A DNA stretch of 64,000 nt. Source: Scatomorpha merdigallinarum (GTDB lineage Bacteria > Bacillota > Clostridia > Oscillospirales > Oscillospiraceae). The stretch lies in NCBI GenBank assembly GCA_018710885.1, contig DVJA01000019.1, positions 1-64,000 on the forward strand. The letters are read 5' to 3'. The notes under the pieces were generated by a model. That model made no database searches, was not told the origin of the DNA, and saw nothing but the letters and a program-made list of their open reading frames with translations. The translations under genes were made by a program, and so were the position numbers. Positions 8,077 through 15,839 of this stretch are shown here, one piece after another. How positions within the stretch are numbered: the first letter of the stretch is position 1; every line of letters begins with the position of its first letter.

Positions 8077-8517
8077 CTAAAAGTCCCGGACCATTTCAAC
8101 GTGAGGTATGCCGTCCTCGTCGAACTCGTCCGAGCAGCGCACAAAGCCGCCCTTCTCGTAAAAGCCCTGGGCGTAGCTCTGCGCCTCAATCCTTATACGC
8201 GCCGCCCCAAAGCGTGAGCACGCCGCATCTACCCCTGCGCGTAGTATCTCAGCGCCCAGCCCTTCTCCGCGCCTGGCAGCTATGACACGGCCAATCATAG
8301 CCGCATCGTCATAGTACCCACCCACCGGCAGCACGCGCAGATAAGCCGCTATGCCGTTGCCGTCCGTCAGGAACACATGCAGCGCCGTCTCATCGCGCCC
8401 GTCTAAATCCGCATAAGCGCATTTCTGCTCAACCACAAATACGTCAACGCGCAACTTGAGTATCGCATAGAGTTCCGCGTTAGTGAGTTCGTCAAAGGTC
8501 TTTACATGCAATGTCAT
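8077..8517 (-). CDS. GNAT N-acetyltransferase, ElaA-like
   Basis: 146 residues with AGGAGG before the ATG. The ElaA-type N-terminus (LYAILKLRVDVFVVEQKCAYADLDGRD) is followed by the acetyl-CoA loop (GRVIAARRGEGLGAEILRAG) and the late QSYAQGFYEKGGFVRCSDEFDEDGIPH region, all typical of this subgroup. It is cytoplasmic and single. The acceptor substrate is unknown. Confidence 0.88.
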   Translation of the reverse strand: MTLHVKTFDELTNAELYAILKLRVDVFVVEQKCAYADLDGRDETALHVFLTDGNGIAAYLRVLPVGGYYDDAAMIGRVIAARRGEGLGAEILRAGVDAACSRFGAARIRIEAQSYAQGFYEKGGFVRCSDEFDEDGIPHVEMVRDF

Positions 8518-8747
8518 AGTCTGCCTCCTACCGGTGCGAGTTTATCAATATTCTACACGGCAGCAGTCATGTTGTCCACATCTCACCCAGCAAAAGCATG
8601 CGCAGATGATAGCTACATGTACGTCAGTAAAACCTAAGTCCGTCGCATCAAGTTCGATTTTGAGTGGATGGATGTACGCAGTTTGTCCCGGCGAAGGCTT
8701 GCATTTCCCGCCTATCTCGGTCATAATATTCCCAAGGAGATGGTTCC

Positions 8748-9494
8748 ATGATACTGTTCTATTCTGCCACCGGCAACAGCGCCTTCGCCGCCCGTACTCT
8801 TGCCGAGCTCATCGGCGACGAGGCCGTCAACGTCTTTAACTATATCCGCAACGGCACCAAAGGTAAGTTTACCTCCACCCGTCCCTGGGTGTTCGTCTCA
8901 CCCACTCACGGCTGGCGCCTGCCGCGTATCTTCGACAGCTTCCTGCGCTCTGCATATCTGGCAGGCAGCCGCGAGGCATACTTTGTCATGACCTGCGGCA
9001 CCGACACCGGCTCTGCCTCCAAGTATAACGGCGCGCTCTGCCGCGAGAAAGGTCTCACATATATGGGCACGCTCACGCTGGTCATGCCTGAAAACTACCT
9101 GGCGATGTTCGCCGTCCCGGATGAGGCCGAGTCACGCAGCATAGTCTCGCGCGCCAAGCCCGTGTTGCAGAGCGCCGCAGACCTCATATCCCACGGCCGC
9201 CCCTTCGCGCCAGAGAAGCAGACGCCGCTTGACGCGCTCAAGTCCGGCATTGTCAACTCGGCCTTCTGCCGCTTTATCATAAGCGACCGGCGCTTCACTG
9301 CCTCAGATAAGTGCATCGGCTGCGGCAAATGCGCCTCGGTATGTCCCACTCTTGACATCAGCCTCGAGTCCGGGCGCCCGGTCTGGCACGGGAAGTGCAC
9401 GCACTGCATGGCCTGCATCACCTCCTGCCCCGTCGAAGCAATAGAGTACGGCCGCGCCAGCCGTGGCAAGCCCAGATACCGCTGTCCGGAGTGA
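8748..9494 (+). CDS. EFR1-type flavodoxin-ferredoxin fusion protein
   Basis: 248 residues with AGGAGA upstream. The N-terminal flavodoxin-like fold opens with the FMN phosphate loop SATGNSAFAAR (6-16). The C-terminus holds two 4Fe-4S clusters, with cysteines 189/192/195/199 and 217/220/223/227. The family is annotated EFR1 and is thought to move electrons between flavin and iron-sulfur carriers in anaerobes; partners are unknown. The 230 bp upstream contain no gene and no clear promoter. A second EFR1 gene lies at 24.3 kb. Confidence 0.9.
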   Translation: MILFYSATGNSAFAARTLAELIGDEAVNVFNYIRNGTKGKFTSTRPWVFVSPTHGWRLPRIFDSFLRSAYLAGSREAYFVMTCGTDTGSASKYNGALCREKGLTYMGTLTLVMPENYLAMFAVPDEAESRSIVSRAKPVLQSAADLISHGRPFAPEKQTPLDALKSGIVNSAFCRFIISDRRFTASDKCIGCGKCASVCPTLDISLESGRPVWHGKCTHCMACITSCPVEAIEYGRASRGKPRYRCPE

Positions 9495-9521
9495 TTTCCT
9501 GCGTTTACAACACATATTTGA

Positions 9522-9565
9522 CAAACCCCGGCTGACTGCTCTGATGAGCAGTCAGCCGGGGTTTG
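9522..9565. terminator. Bidirectional terminator, 20-bp perfect stem
   Basis: The arms at 9522-9541 and 9546-9565 are exactly complementary over 20 bp, with a TGAT loop. The stem is unusually long. It separates the convergent EFR1 and RNHCP genes. Confidence 0.9.
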
Positions 9566-9567
9566 CT

Positions 9568-9993
9568 TTATTGCATTTTCCCGTCCCCGCCCATCAGGAC
9601 TGTCATTTCCTCAATGCGCTCCAGGGGAAATGGCGGTGCCGTCAGGGGCTTCATGGCTATTGACATCAGCTTCATCGGGTTGTCATCTGCGGCCACGCGG
9701 TTCGAGCTCAGTTGACCACATCTCCGGCAGCGGTGTATGACAGCCCACTCGCCGTTCTTCCTCACCCAAACGCCTATGGCGTCCATGATACCGCCGCAGT
9801 CTGCCTCCCGGTCCCCCGGCTCGTTGTCCAAATGCAGGCTGCTGAGGCAGTTGGGACAGTGGTTACGGTGGTCGCTTCCCGCGCCGGCAGACACCACCAG
9901 TCTTCCGCACACCTTGCAGGTGAAACTGTCCTGGCAACCGTGTGTCTTGTAATAACCTTTTTCATATTGTTTTCGTTTGTTTTCTCTATTCAT
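9568..9993 (-). CDS. RNHCP domain protein
   Basis: 141 residues. The family name motif is visible as DHRNHCPNCLSSLH, with further CxxC pairs (FTCKVCGRLV and IHRCRRCGQL), indicating a zinc-ribbon protein. Function is not established for this family. It overlaps the MarR gene by 4 nt (ATGA), so the two are co-transcribed from the MarR promoter. Confidence 0.9.
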   Translation of the reverse strand: MNRENKRKQYEKGYYKTHGCQDSFTCKVCGRLVVSAGAGSDHRNHCPNCLSSLHLDNEPGDREADCGGIMDAIGVWVRKNGEWAVIHRCRRCGQLSSNRVAADDNPMKLMSIAMKPLTAPPFPLERIEEMTVLMGGDGKMQ

Positions 9994-10451
9994 GGCTGCT
10001 CCTTGTGTGACAGCTCTCCATCCAAGATAACACGCATGTGCCTTTTCAGCGCATCACGGTATTTCTGCGTCAGCATCAAATACTGCCGCTGCTCTTCTGC
10101 TGTCCACTCATTCCAAATTTTATTTTCAATCTCAAATAGCGGTTCTATCTTCTCCACAGCAAATTTCCGGCCCTTTTCAGTGAGGCAAACGATGGTGTTC
10201 CTGCCCTGCCCCTGCTCCAGGTACACAATTTTGTCCTTCTCAAGTTTCCTGATAGCCGAGTTTATCGTCTGCCGGCTGATCCCGGTCAATCTGCTTATTT
10301 CGCTCTGGAGGCACCTGTCCCCCTCTTCGCAAATGACGTACAGGATATTCATGACACTGTCTGAAACACCCATCTTAACCGCCATTTCGTGATAAAGGGA
10401 GTTGATCTCACCCGATAAATGCGTGTATTCCCCCGCCTGCAAGTAGTGCAT
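9990..10451 (-). CDS. MarR-family transcriptional regulator
   Basis: 153 residues from the ATG at 10451, chosen because AAGGAGGTGA lies seven bases upstream. A start at 10481 would lie inside the operator region. The winged helix reads SEISRLTGISRQTINSAIRK followed by a basic wing (EQGQGRNTIVCLTEKG). It is first in a two-gene operon with the RNHCP gene and divergent from a GntR-ABC operon. Two operators in its promoter suggest autorepression. Confidence 0.9.
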   Translation of the reverse strand: MHYLQAGEYTHLSGEINSLYHEMAVKMGVSDSVMNILYVICEEGDRCLQSEISRLTGISRQTINSAIRKLEKDKIVYLEQGQGRNTIVCLTEKGRKFAVEKIEPLFEIENKIWNEWTAEEQRQYLMLTQKYRDALKRHMRVILDGELSHKEQP

Positions 10452-10468
10452 GCATTCACCTCCTTGTA

Positions 10469-10513
10469 CGATTTCGGACATCTATATTATATCCGATTTC
10501 GGACATGTGTCAA
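10469..10513 (-). promoter_or_regulatory. MarR promoter with two operator copies
   Basis: Minus-strand promoter: TTGACA (10508-10513), 16-bp spacer, TATAAT (10486-10491). The 13-mer CGATTTCGGACAT occurs twice, at 10469-10481 and 10494-10506, 25 bp apart. One copy fills the spacer and the other follows the -10. Each copy is centred on a dyad (CCGA-TT-TCGG in the second). Confidence 0.82.
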
Positions 10514-10544
10514 GAGGTTTTTAAAATAATTTTATCCCAGCCTA

Positions 10545-10595
10545 TTGACAAGCGAAAAGATATTGACTATAATGTACTTATACAATAGGTACATT
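10545..10595 (+). promoter_or_regulatory. Consensus promoter and YtrA-type operator of the GntR-ABC operon
   Basis: TTGACA (10545-10550), 17-bp spacer, TATAAT (10568-10573) is a perfect consensus promoter. The inverted repeat AATGTAC (10571-10577) and GTACATT (10589-10595) overlaps the -10 and start site. Counted as AATGTA-13-TACATT it has the same spacing as the Bacillus YtrA operator AGTGTA-13-TACACT. Confidence 0.82.
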
Positions 10596-10616
10596 ATAAA
10601 ACAAAGGAGGGGCGTT

Positions 10617-10991
10617 ATGGAGATTATAATAAGCAGCAACACCAGTAAGCCTATTTATGAGCAGATAACTTCACAGATAAAAGCCATGATTATGAGCGGC
10701 GAGTTAAAAACCGGCGACGCCATTCCCTCTATGCGCGCCCTTGCTAAGTCTATCCACGTCAGCGTGATTACGGTTCAAAAAGCCTATGAGGATTTGCAGC
10801 GCGACGGTTTTATTGAAACGACTGTCGGCCGTGGAAGCTTTGTATCGGCACAGAACAAGGACTTTTACCAGGAAGAACAGCAACGGCGCGCCGAGGAGCA
10901 TTTGCAGGAAGCGGCCGACATCGGCCGGGCCAGCGGCATACCCGTTGAGAAGCTGATAGAACTATTGAAGCTATTTTACGAGGAGGTTTGA
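10617..10991 (+). CDS. GntR-family regulator, YtrA subfamily
   Basis: 124 residues from the ATG at 10617, which has AAAGGAGGGG upstream. The winged HTH fills the first 75 residues (KPIYEQITSQIKAMIMSGEL, then SMRALAKSIHVSVITVQKAY and the GRGSFV wing). Only a short C-terminal helix pair follows, which is the YtrA layout. It is first in an operon with an ABC ATPase (start overlapping region at 10994) and permease, and probably represses it through the palindrome over its own promoter. Confidence 0.93.
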   Translation: MEIIISSNTSKPIYEQITSQIKAMIMSGELKTGDAIPSMRALAKSIHVSVITVQKAYEDLQRDGFIETTVGRGSFVSAQNKDFYQEEQQRRAEEHLQEAADIGRASGIPVEKLIELLKLFYEEV

Positions 10992-10993
10992 TT

Positions 10994-11857
10994 GTGCAAA
11001 GCAGCGCTTTGGTTGTAAATGGCCTGACCAAAAAATATCAGGATTTTGTTTTAGATAACGTCTCTTTTTCCGTGCCATCCGGGACAATAGTGGGATTAAT
11101 CGGAGAAAACGGCGCAGGAAAAAGCACAACGATCAATGCCATTCTCGGCCTGATAAATAAAGACTCCGGAACTATAGAGCTGTTGGGAAAGCCGGACTCG
11201 GCATTTGACGGCGACCTTCGCAATCAAATAGGCGTTGTCTTCGACGGCAGCAATTATCCCGATGCGCTTTCGGCCAAAAAGCTCAACAGTGTCTTCAAAA
11301 ATATATACAGCGCGTGGGATGAAAACAGATTCTTTTCGCTTTTGCAAGAAATGTCTTTGCCCGCGGATAAAAAGATCAAGGACTTCTCCAAAGGCATGAA
11401 AATGAAGCTGTCCATTGCAGTTGCGTTTTCTCACAACTCGAAATTGCTGGTATTAGACGAGGCCACGAGCGGCCTGGACCCGGTTGTCCGTGACGACATA
11501 CTGGATATGTTTCTGGAATTCGTACAGGATGAGAGTAACTCTATCCTGGTGTCCTCGCATATTACAAGCGACTTGGAGAAAGTAGCGGACTACATCGTCT
11601 TCATCCACAAAGGCAAGGTCGTATTTTGCAAGTCCAAAGACGAGTTGAGATATAAATACGGGATTATCCGCTGCGGCGCCGCCCAATTCGACGCCATCGA
11701 CAAAGATGAAGTGATTGCATACCGCAAACAAGACTATGAGTGGGAGCTTTTAGTCGCGGACAGGGATGCAGCACAGAGGAAATATCCCAAGGCCGTAGTT
11801 GACCCGGCCACAATAGACGAAATTATGCTGCTCTATGTAAAGGGGGAAGCAAAGTGA
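10994..11857 (+). CDS. ABC transporter ATP-binding protein
   Basis: 287 residues from GTG 10994, seven bases after AGGAGG. Walker A is GENGAGKST, the signature is FSKGMKMKLSIA, Walker B is LLVLDEATSGLDP, and the H-loop is SSHI. It is of the ABC-2/YtrB type, found with GntR regulators of the YtrA class. It forms a complex with the next gene, which overlaps it by 4 nt. Likely role is export or envelope stress response; substrate unknown. Confidence 0.93.
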   Translation: MQSSALVVNGLTKKYQDFVLDNVSFSVPSGTIVGLIGENGAGKSTTINAILGLINKDSGTIELLGKPDSAFDGDLRNQIGVVFDGSNYPDALSAKKLNSVFKNIYSAWDENRFFSLLQEMSLPADKKIKDFSKGMKMKLSIAVAFSHNSKLLVLDEATSGLDPVVRDDILDMFLEFVQDESNSILVSSHITSDLEKVADYIVFIHKGKVVFCKSKDELRYKYGIIRCGAAQFDAIDKDEVIAYRKQDYEWELLVADRDAAQRKYPKAVVDPATIDEIMLLYVKGEAK

Positions 11858-12462
11858 AGGGCTTGCTGCTCAAAGACTATTATTTAATCAGGTCTATTCT
11901 CTACATCATATTAGTGGTTTTCGCCGTCATCGGCATCGGCATGTCCTTTTTGACATCCACATGGGTGCTGACTGTCATCGCCACTGTTATGCTCGGAATG
12001 ATTTCGGTGACGACCATCAACATGGACAAAAGTTCAGGTTGGCGAAAAGTTTCGGCAGTTTTGCCTGTATCAAAGGCGGCGTTTGTGGATAGCAAATATG
12101 TCCTGTATTTGTTGCTGAGCGGAATTGGCCTGCTCTTAGGCATCATTTTGAGCGCGATAGTTTCCATGTTCAGAGGTCAGCTTGACTACAATTTCATGCT
12201 GCTCTTCATCAGCATCAGTATTGCCATGGCGCTGCTCTCCGGGAGCATGACGATACCATTTGCCTTTCTCTTCAGCGAAGAAAAAAGCATGCTGGGCTTG
12301 ATCATCGCCTATCCGCTTTCTGCCTTAGTCTTCGTAGGCGCCGCACTGCTGATAGATAACGAGCTTATAGCATGCAGCCTTGTCGCCATTGCCGGGATGG
12401 TGCTCTACACGGCCTCCTGGATCATTTCAAGAAAGCGTATTGCAAACAGGGACGTAAATTGA
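11854..12462 (+). CDS. ABC-2 type transporter permease
   Basis: 202 residues, GTG start inside the ATPase stop (GTGA). Six hydrophobic segments are visible (for example IRSILYIILVVFAVIGIGM, WVLTVIATVMLGMIS, and the last LIACSLVAIAGMVLYTAS). Short size and the internal NMDKSSGWRKVSAVLPVSK loop are typical of small ABC-2 permeases paired with GntR regulators. It works with the preceding ATPase. Confidence 0.88.
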   Translation: MKGLLLKDYYLIRSILYIILVVFAVIGIGMSFLTSTWVLTVIATVMLGMISVTTINMDKSSGWRKVSAVLPVSKAAFVDSKYVLYLLLSGIGLLLGIILSAIVSMFRGQLDYNFMLLFISISIAMALLSGSMTIPFAFLFSEEKSMLGLIIAYPLSALVFVGAALLIDNELIACSLVAIAGMVLYTASWIISRKRIANRDVN

Positions 12463-12508
12463 GCCAGACCTGGTTTCACAGCGCAAGCTCCAAAAATCTT
12501 AAAATATA

Positions 12509-12553
12509 AAAAACCGGCCGCTGTGGAGCGAAACCACAGCGGCCGGTTTAATT
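12509..12553. terminator. Bidirectional terminator after the ABC operon
   Basis: AAACCGGCCGCTGTGG (12511-12526) pairs with CCACAGCGGCCGGTTT (12534-12549), loop AGCGAAA. Confidence 0.9.
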
Positions 12554-12577
12554 TCATTTGGAGTACGGCTGCGTTTC

Positions 12578-13741
12578 TCAGGCCGATGTATCGCCGGTGC
12601 CGGTTGTCGTCGGCAGGACGCTTTCGGGCACTCGCACTATGCAGGTGCTGTAACCCTCGGGCACGTACTCCATGATAGGCACATAGCGCTGTGCCGCGTC
12701 GCCCAGCTCCAGGTACTGGTCTATAAGGCTCAGGTCCACGTTGGAGCGCCATGCGCTGTCCGTAGCAGAGCACAGCCTGTCGAAGATCTTGCCAAACACC
12801 TCCAGGTTCTGGCCAGACTGCGCGGCAAGCCCGTTACGCAGGCTCGTGGTGTCCAGTATGACTGAGACCGGCACATCGTAACTGGACAGGGCGTTCGTAA
12901 TGGTCATGGCAAGGCTGCAAACAGCAGCTTCCGGCGAGGGAGTGCTGCTCAGTTCCACGCTGTAGGCTATGGGCTGATCGGTTATGGGCATTGCCAGACT
13001 GTGCAGTATTATCTCGTCAAAACCAAGGCTGATGAGGTCCTCGCACAGCTCGATTATGTACTGCGACACCGTCTCGTTGTAGGGGTCCAGCCAGGCCCCC
13101 TCTGTGTCTACATAGGCCGCTCCTGTGTTGAGGGTGAGCGCCGTCGTCGGGCTGCGCGTGGCCAGAAGCGCATCGAGGCAGCAGCTAAGCTGAGCTGCAA
13201 GGTATATATCCGGGTCCTGCTGCCTGATGGCGTCTACAAGCGCCCCGAGGTCTGTGGTGCCGTTTGTGCCGTAGCTGGTTGCTATTTCCGAGCTGGAAGC
13301 CCAGGCGAGCTGGCCGCTGACCGGCTTTACGTCTAGAACCAGGGCATTGGCCCCGTAAGAGCTCATTACATCCAGGTAGCTCCCCACCCCGCTAAGCGAA
13401 ACGCTGGAGGACGGGACATATACGGCCGTCATATCCTGCAGCCCCTCACCCGCCGTGGCGGCCAGGGCCGAATAATCCGGTTCGGTTATGGTGACGGCGG
13501 CCTCCACATCTTCCAGAGGTTCCCGGGTGCCGTCGTCTGTGGTTCCTTCTGTCTCTCCGGTCTGGGCTCCGGGCAACACCACGGAGATGCCCTCACTGCC
13601 GAAAACTATGTACTTTTGCAGTCCGAAAAAGAGCACGACCGCCAAAAGCAGCAGCACAACAATCGCACCGGCAACTATGCCAAGCACGTTGAGTCTGTGT
13701 CTCCTGCCGCGGTATACCTCCGGGTTGCGCCTGTTCGCCAT
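12578..13741 (-). CDS. Membrane-anchored glycoside-hydrolase-like protein (DUF4015 type)
   Basis: 387 residues. After a basic start there is one membrane helix (about 19-43) and an acidic, Thr-rich linker, so the domain is extracytoplasmic. The domain keeps barrel-like strands of the putative glycoside hydrolase family: TAVYVPSSSVS, ANALVLDVKPVSGQLAW, DIYLAAQLSCCLDAL, GFDEIILHS and VPVSVILDTTS. The usual acidic catalytic pair is not obvious, so activity is uncertain. It is the last gene of an operon with rpiB four bases upstream. Confidence 0.68.
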   Translation of the reverse strand: MANRRNPEVYRGRRHRLNVLGIVAGAIVVLLLLAVVLFFGLQKYIVFGSEGISVVLPGAQTGETEGTTDDGTREPLEDVEAAVTITEPDYSALAATAGEGLQDMTAVYVPSSSVSLSGVGSYLDVMSSYGANALVLDVKPVSGQLAWASSSEIATSYGTNGTTDLGALVDAIRQQDPDIYLAAQLSCCLDALLATRSPTTALTLNTGAAYVDTEGAWLDPYNETVSQYIIELCEDLISLGFDEIILHSLAMPITDQPIAYSVELSSTPSPEAAVCSLAMTITNALSSYDVPVSVILDTTSLRNGLAAQSGQNLEVFGKIFDRLCSATDSAWRSNVDLSLIDQYLELGDAAQRYVPIMEYVPEGYSTCIVRVPESVLPTTTGTGDTSA

Positions 13742-13745
13742 GGCT

Positions 13746-14186
13746 TCAGTTCCGCTCCTCGATGGCCATGAGTTTCTCTATGCGGCGCGCGTGGCGGCCG
13801 CCTTCGAAGGGCGTGTCGAGGAAGGTATCAACTATCTTGAGCGCCAAACCCTCGCCGAGCACGCGGGCGCCCAGGGCCAGCATGTTGGCGTCGTTGTGGC
13901 GGCGGGTCATCTCCGCACTGTAGCAGTCGCCGCACAGCGCGCAGCGTATACCGTGCACCTTGTTTGCGGCCAAGGATATACCTATACCGGTGCCGCAGAT
14001 AACAATGCCGCGGTCACACTCGCCACTGGCCACGGCACGTGCTGTGGCCTCGCCGTATTCGGGGTAGTCGCAGCTCTCTTCGGAGTAAGTGCCGTAGTCA
14101 TGATACTCTATACCGCGCTCGGTGAGGTGTTTCATGATCTCCTGCTTGAGGGCGAAGCCCCCGTGGTCGGAACCTATTGCCAGCAT
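13746..14186 (-). CDS. rpiB: Ribose-5-phosphate isomerase B
   Basis: 146 residues with AAGGAGG before the ATG. Interconverts ribose-5-phosphate and ribulose-5-phosphate. LAIGSDHGGFALK at the start, the catalytic-loop CGTGIGISLAANK (the Cys acts as base in this family), HNDANMLALGARV and the late RIEKL all match RpiB. Length is standard. It sits between a PHP phosphatase and an anchored glycosidase-like gene on the same strand. Confidence 0.96.
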   Translation of the reverse strand: MLAIGSDHGGFALKQEIMKHLTERGIEYHDYGTYSEESCDYPEYGEATARAVASGECDRGIVICGTGIGISLAANKVHGIRCALCGDCYSAEMTRRHNDANMLALGARVLGEGLALKIVDTFLDTPFEGGRHARRIEKLMAIEERN

Positions 14187-14206
14187 GCTTGTTTCCTCCT
14201 TGTATT

Positions 14207-15046
14207 TTACAGTTCTATACGTTTGAACTCAGGTTTGTGCCGCTTGTACACGGCTATATACTTGAACCCGCACTCGAGCAGCAGCTCGTAGCCTTCGCGT
14301 ATACCGGCGCCGGCCGCCTTAACAGTGTGCGCATCCGAGCCCACGGTTATGATGTCGCCGCCCAGCTCACGGTAACGGCGCAGGATTTCCACATTCGGGA
14401 AGGGCATAATCAGCGGGTTCTCGCTGCCGTCCGGCAGGAGGTTTGCAACGTTAAGCTCTATGCCCTTGCCGTTTTCTATGAGAATGTGCAGCAGAGTGTC
14501 TATCTTCCGGCCGAACTGTTCAAGGGTCAGAGAAGCCTCAAACCCCTGCTTGTGCATGTAGCGCAGGCAGTAGCCTATGTGCGCCATGCAATCAAAGCAG
14601 CCTATATGTGCAAGGTCTATAAGCTCGTCGAGGTAGCGGTCGTAGAGCTCCCAACACTGCTCATAGCTCTCGTATTTCAGGTAGTAGAAGTCCTGCTCAC
14701 CCTTGAGGTTGTGCAGCGAGCCGAGGATGAAGTCATACTCCGGCATGGCATAGATACGCTTGGCCCGGTCGGGGTCGTGGTTGCCCTCGCCGAGTTCAAG
14801 GCCGAGCTTAATGTCTATCCCCTCCGGGGCCTTCTCCATGGCCTCTATGAATTGCTTCACCTGGCTCTTAGGCAGTTGGAAACGCTCAGGCCCAATCTGC
14901 ATCGTCTGCTGGTCTCCAAAATCCACGTGGTCGGTAAAGCAAACCTCCGTAATGCCGCGCTTGAGCTCAGCGCGGGCCATGTCTGCCATGCGGTCCTTAG
15001 CGTCAAAGGAACAGGCGCTGTGTACATGATAATCTGCCAGAAACAT
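14207..15046 (-). CDS. PHP-family histidinol-phosphatase
   Basis: 279 residues. Metal-binding motifs of the PHP domain are DYHVHSACSFDA, FTDHVDF, the GSLHNL histidine, and VGSDAHTV near the end. The family includes HisJ/HisK, which remove phosphate from histidinol phosphate in the cytoplasm. No other his genes are near, so another sugar-phosphate or nucleotide substrate is possible. It heads an operon with rpiB 20 bp downstream. Confidence 0.85.
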   Translation of the reverse strand: MFLADYHVHSACSFDAKDRMADMARAELKRGITEVCFTDHVDFGDQQTMQIGPERFQLPKSQVKQFIEAMEKAPEGIDIKLGLELGEGNHDPDRAKRIYAMPEYDFILGSLHNLKGEQDFYYLKYESYEQCWELYDRYLDELIDLAHIGCFDCMAHIGYCLRYMHKQGFEASLTLEQFGRKIDTLLHILIENGKGIELNVANLLPDGSENPLIMPFPNVEILRRYRELGGDIITVGSDAHTVKAAGAGIREGYELLLECGFKYIAVYKRHKPEFKRIEL

Positions 15047-15839
15047 CGTGTGTTATTCACCTTACTTACTCAATCATATATCTATAAATGTGCGGCCTGG
15101 CCGCAGTTTAATTCGCGTATATAGTGGCTGGTGTCCCTGTTGGGTCTCGGAAAAGTGGCGGCGCAGAATCCAACGAGCGGGACGTCGAGGACGCCGTCCC
15201 CTACGGTTGTTTGCACGTGCTTGACCATTAGCGATGGTGGAGCGTGTGCGGGAGGGTACGTTGGTATGGAGCAGAAGCCTTCGCGCTGGGTGCAAGCCCC
15301 AGGGGGTTGGGTGCGCTGGTCTAACGTGGTGGCCGGTTATTGTTTATAAGGTGAAAAGAGTGGTTGCGAAACGTACCCATCAGCACCCCCAGCACGCCAG
15401 CGAAGCGAAGCGTGCGGCAAACGAAGCACCCACGTTGGGCAACGTCGGTATCACCGGCCGCCCAAACCCAACGAGCAAACCCCGGGCAACCTTCCGTGTT
15501 AACCCGTCAGCGGCCGCGAAGCGAAACCGCGGTCGGCGATGGTGTAACTAAATAGAAGTTTAGGGATGACCACCCTAACTACTATACCAACCTAAGACAC
15601 GGTGCTCCCTTACCTACAAGTCCGCACCAAAGCGGTTTTCTCTTTGGAGTCTGAGGGGTTTCTTTTTGACAAGACAAAAAGAAATCTCTCAGGAGTGCCG
15701 CAACCGCCCGCGGTTGCCCTCCCACGTCCGGCGACGTGGCATCCACTTCTCGCCAGCCGGCGAGTCGGGACGTCGAGGACGCCGTCCCCTACGGTGTGGT
15801 GGTGTGTAAAGCTCCCAGGAGGGCCGCCCCCCGCCATGA
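15047..15839. repeat. Hairpin-rich non-coding island with a 30-bp direct repeat
   Basis: No convincing gene lies in these 793 bp; open frames here lack ribosome-binding sites and family features. A 30-nt sequence occurs twice on the same strand, at 15178-15207 and 15766-15795; each copy can fold as GGGACG with CGTCCC. Other dyads: 15091-15105 (TGCGGCC-T-GGCCGCA), 15651-15692 (CTGAG...TTTCTTTTTG, ACAAGA, CAAAAAGAAA...CTCAG), 15722-15739 and 15749-15764. The pattern suggests clustered intergenic repeats or the remains of a small mobile unit. No inverted ends or transposase were seen. Confidence 0.6.

Noticed and set aside
15120..15560. Protein-coding gene in the hairpin-rich island
   Set aside because: Frames have no ribosome-binding site, Arg/Pro-rich composition typical of non-coding GC-rich DNA, and run across dyads.
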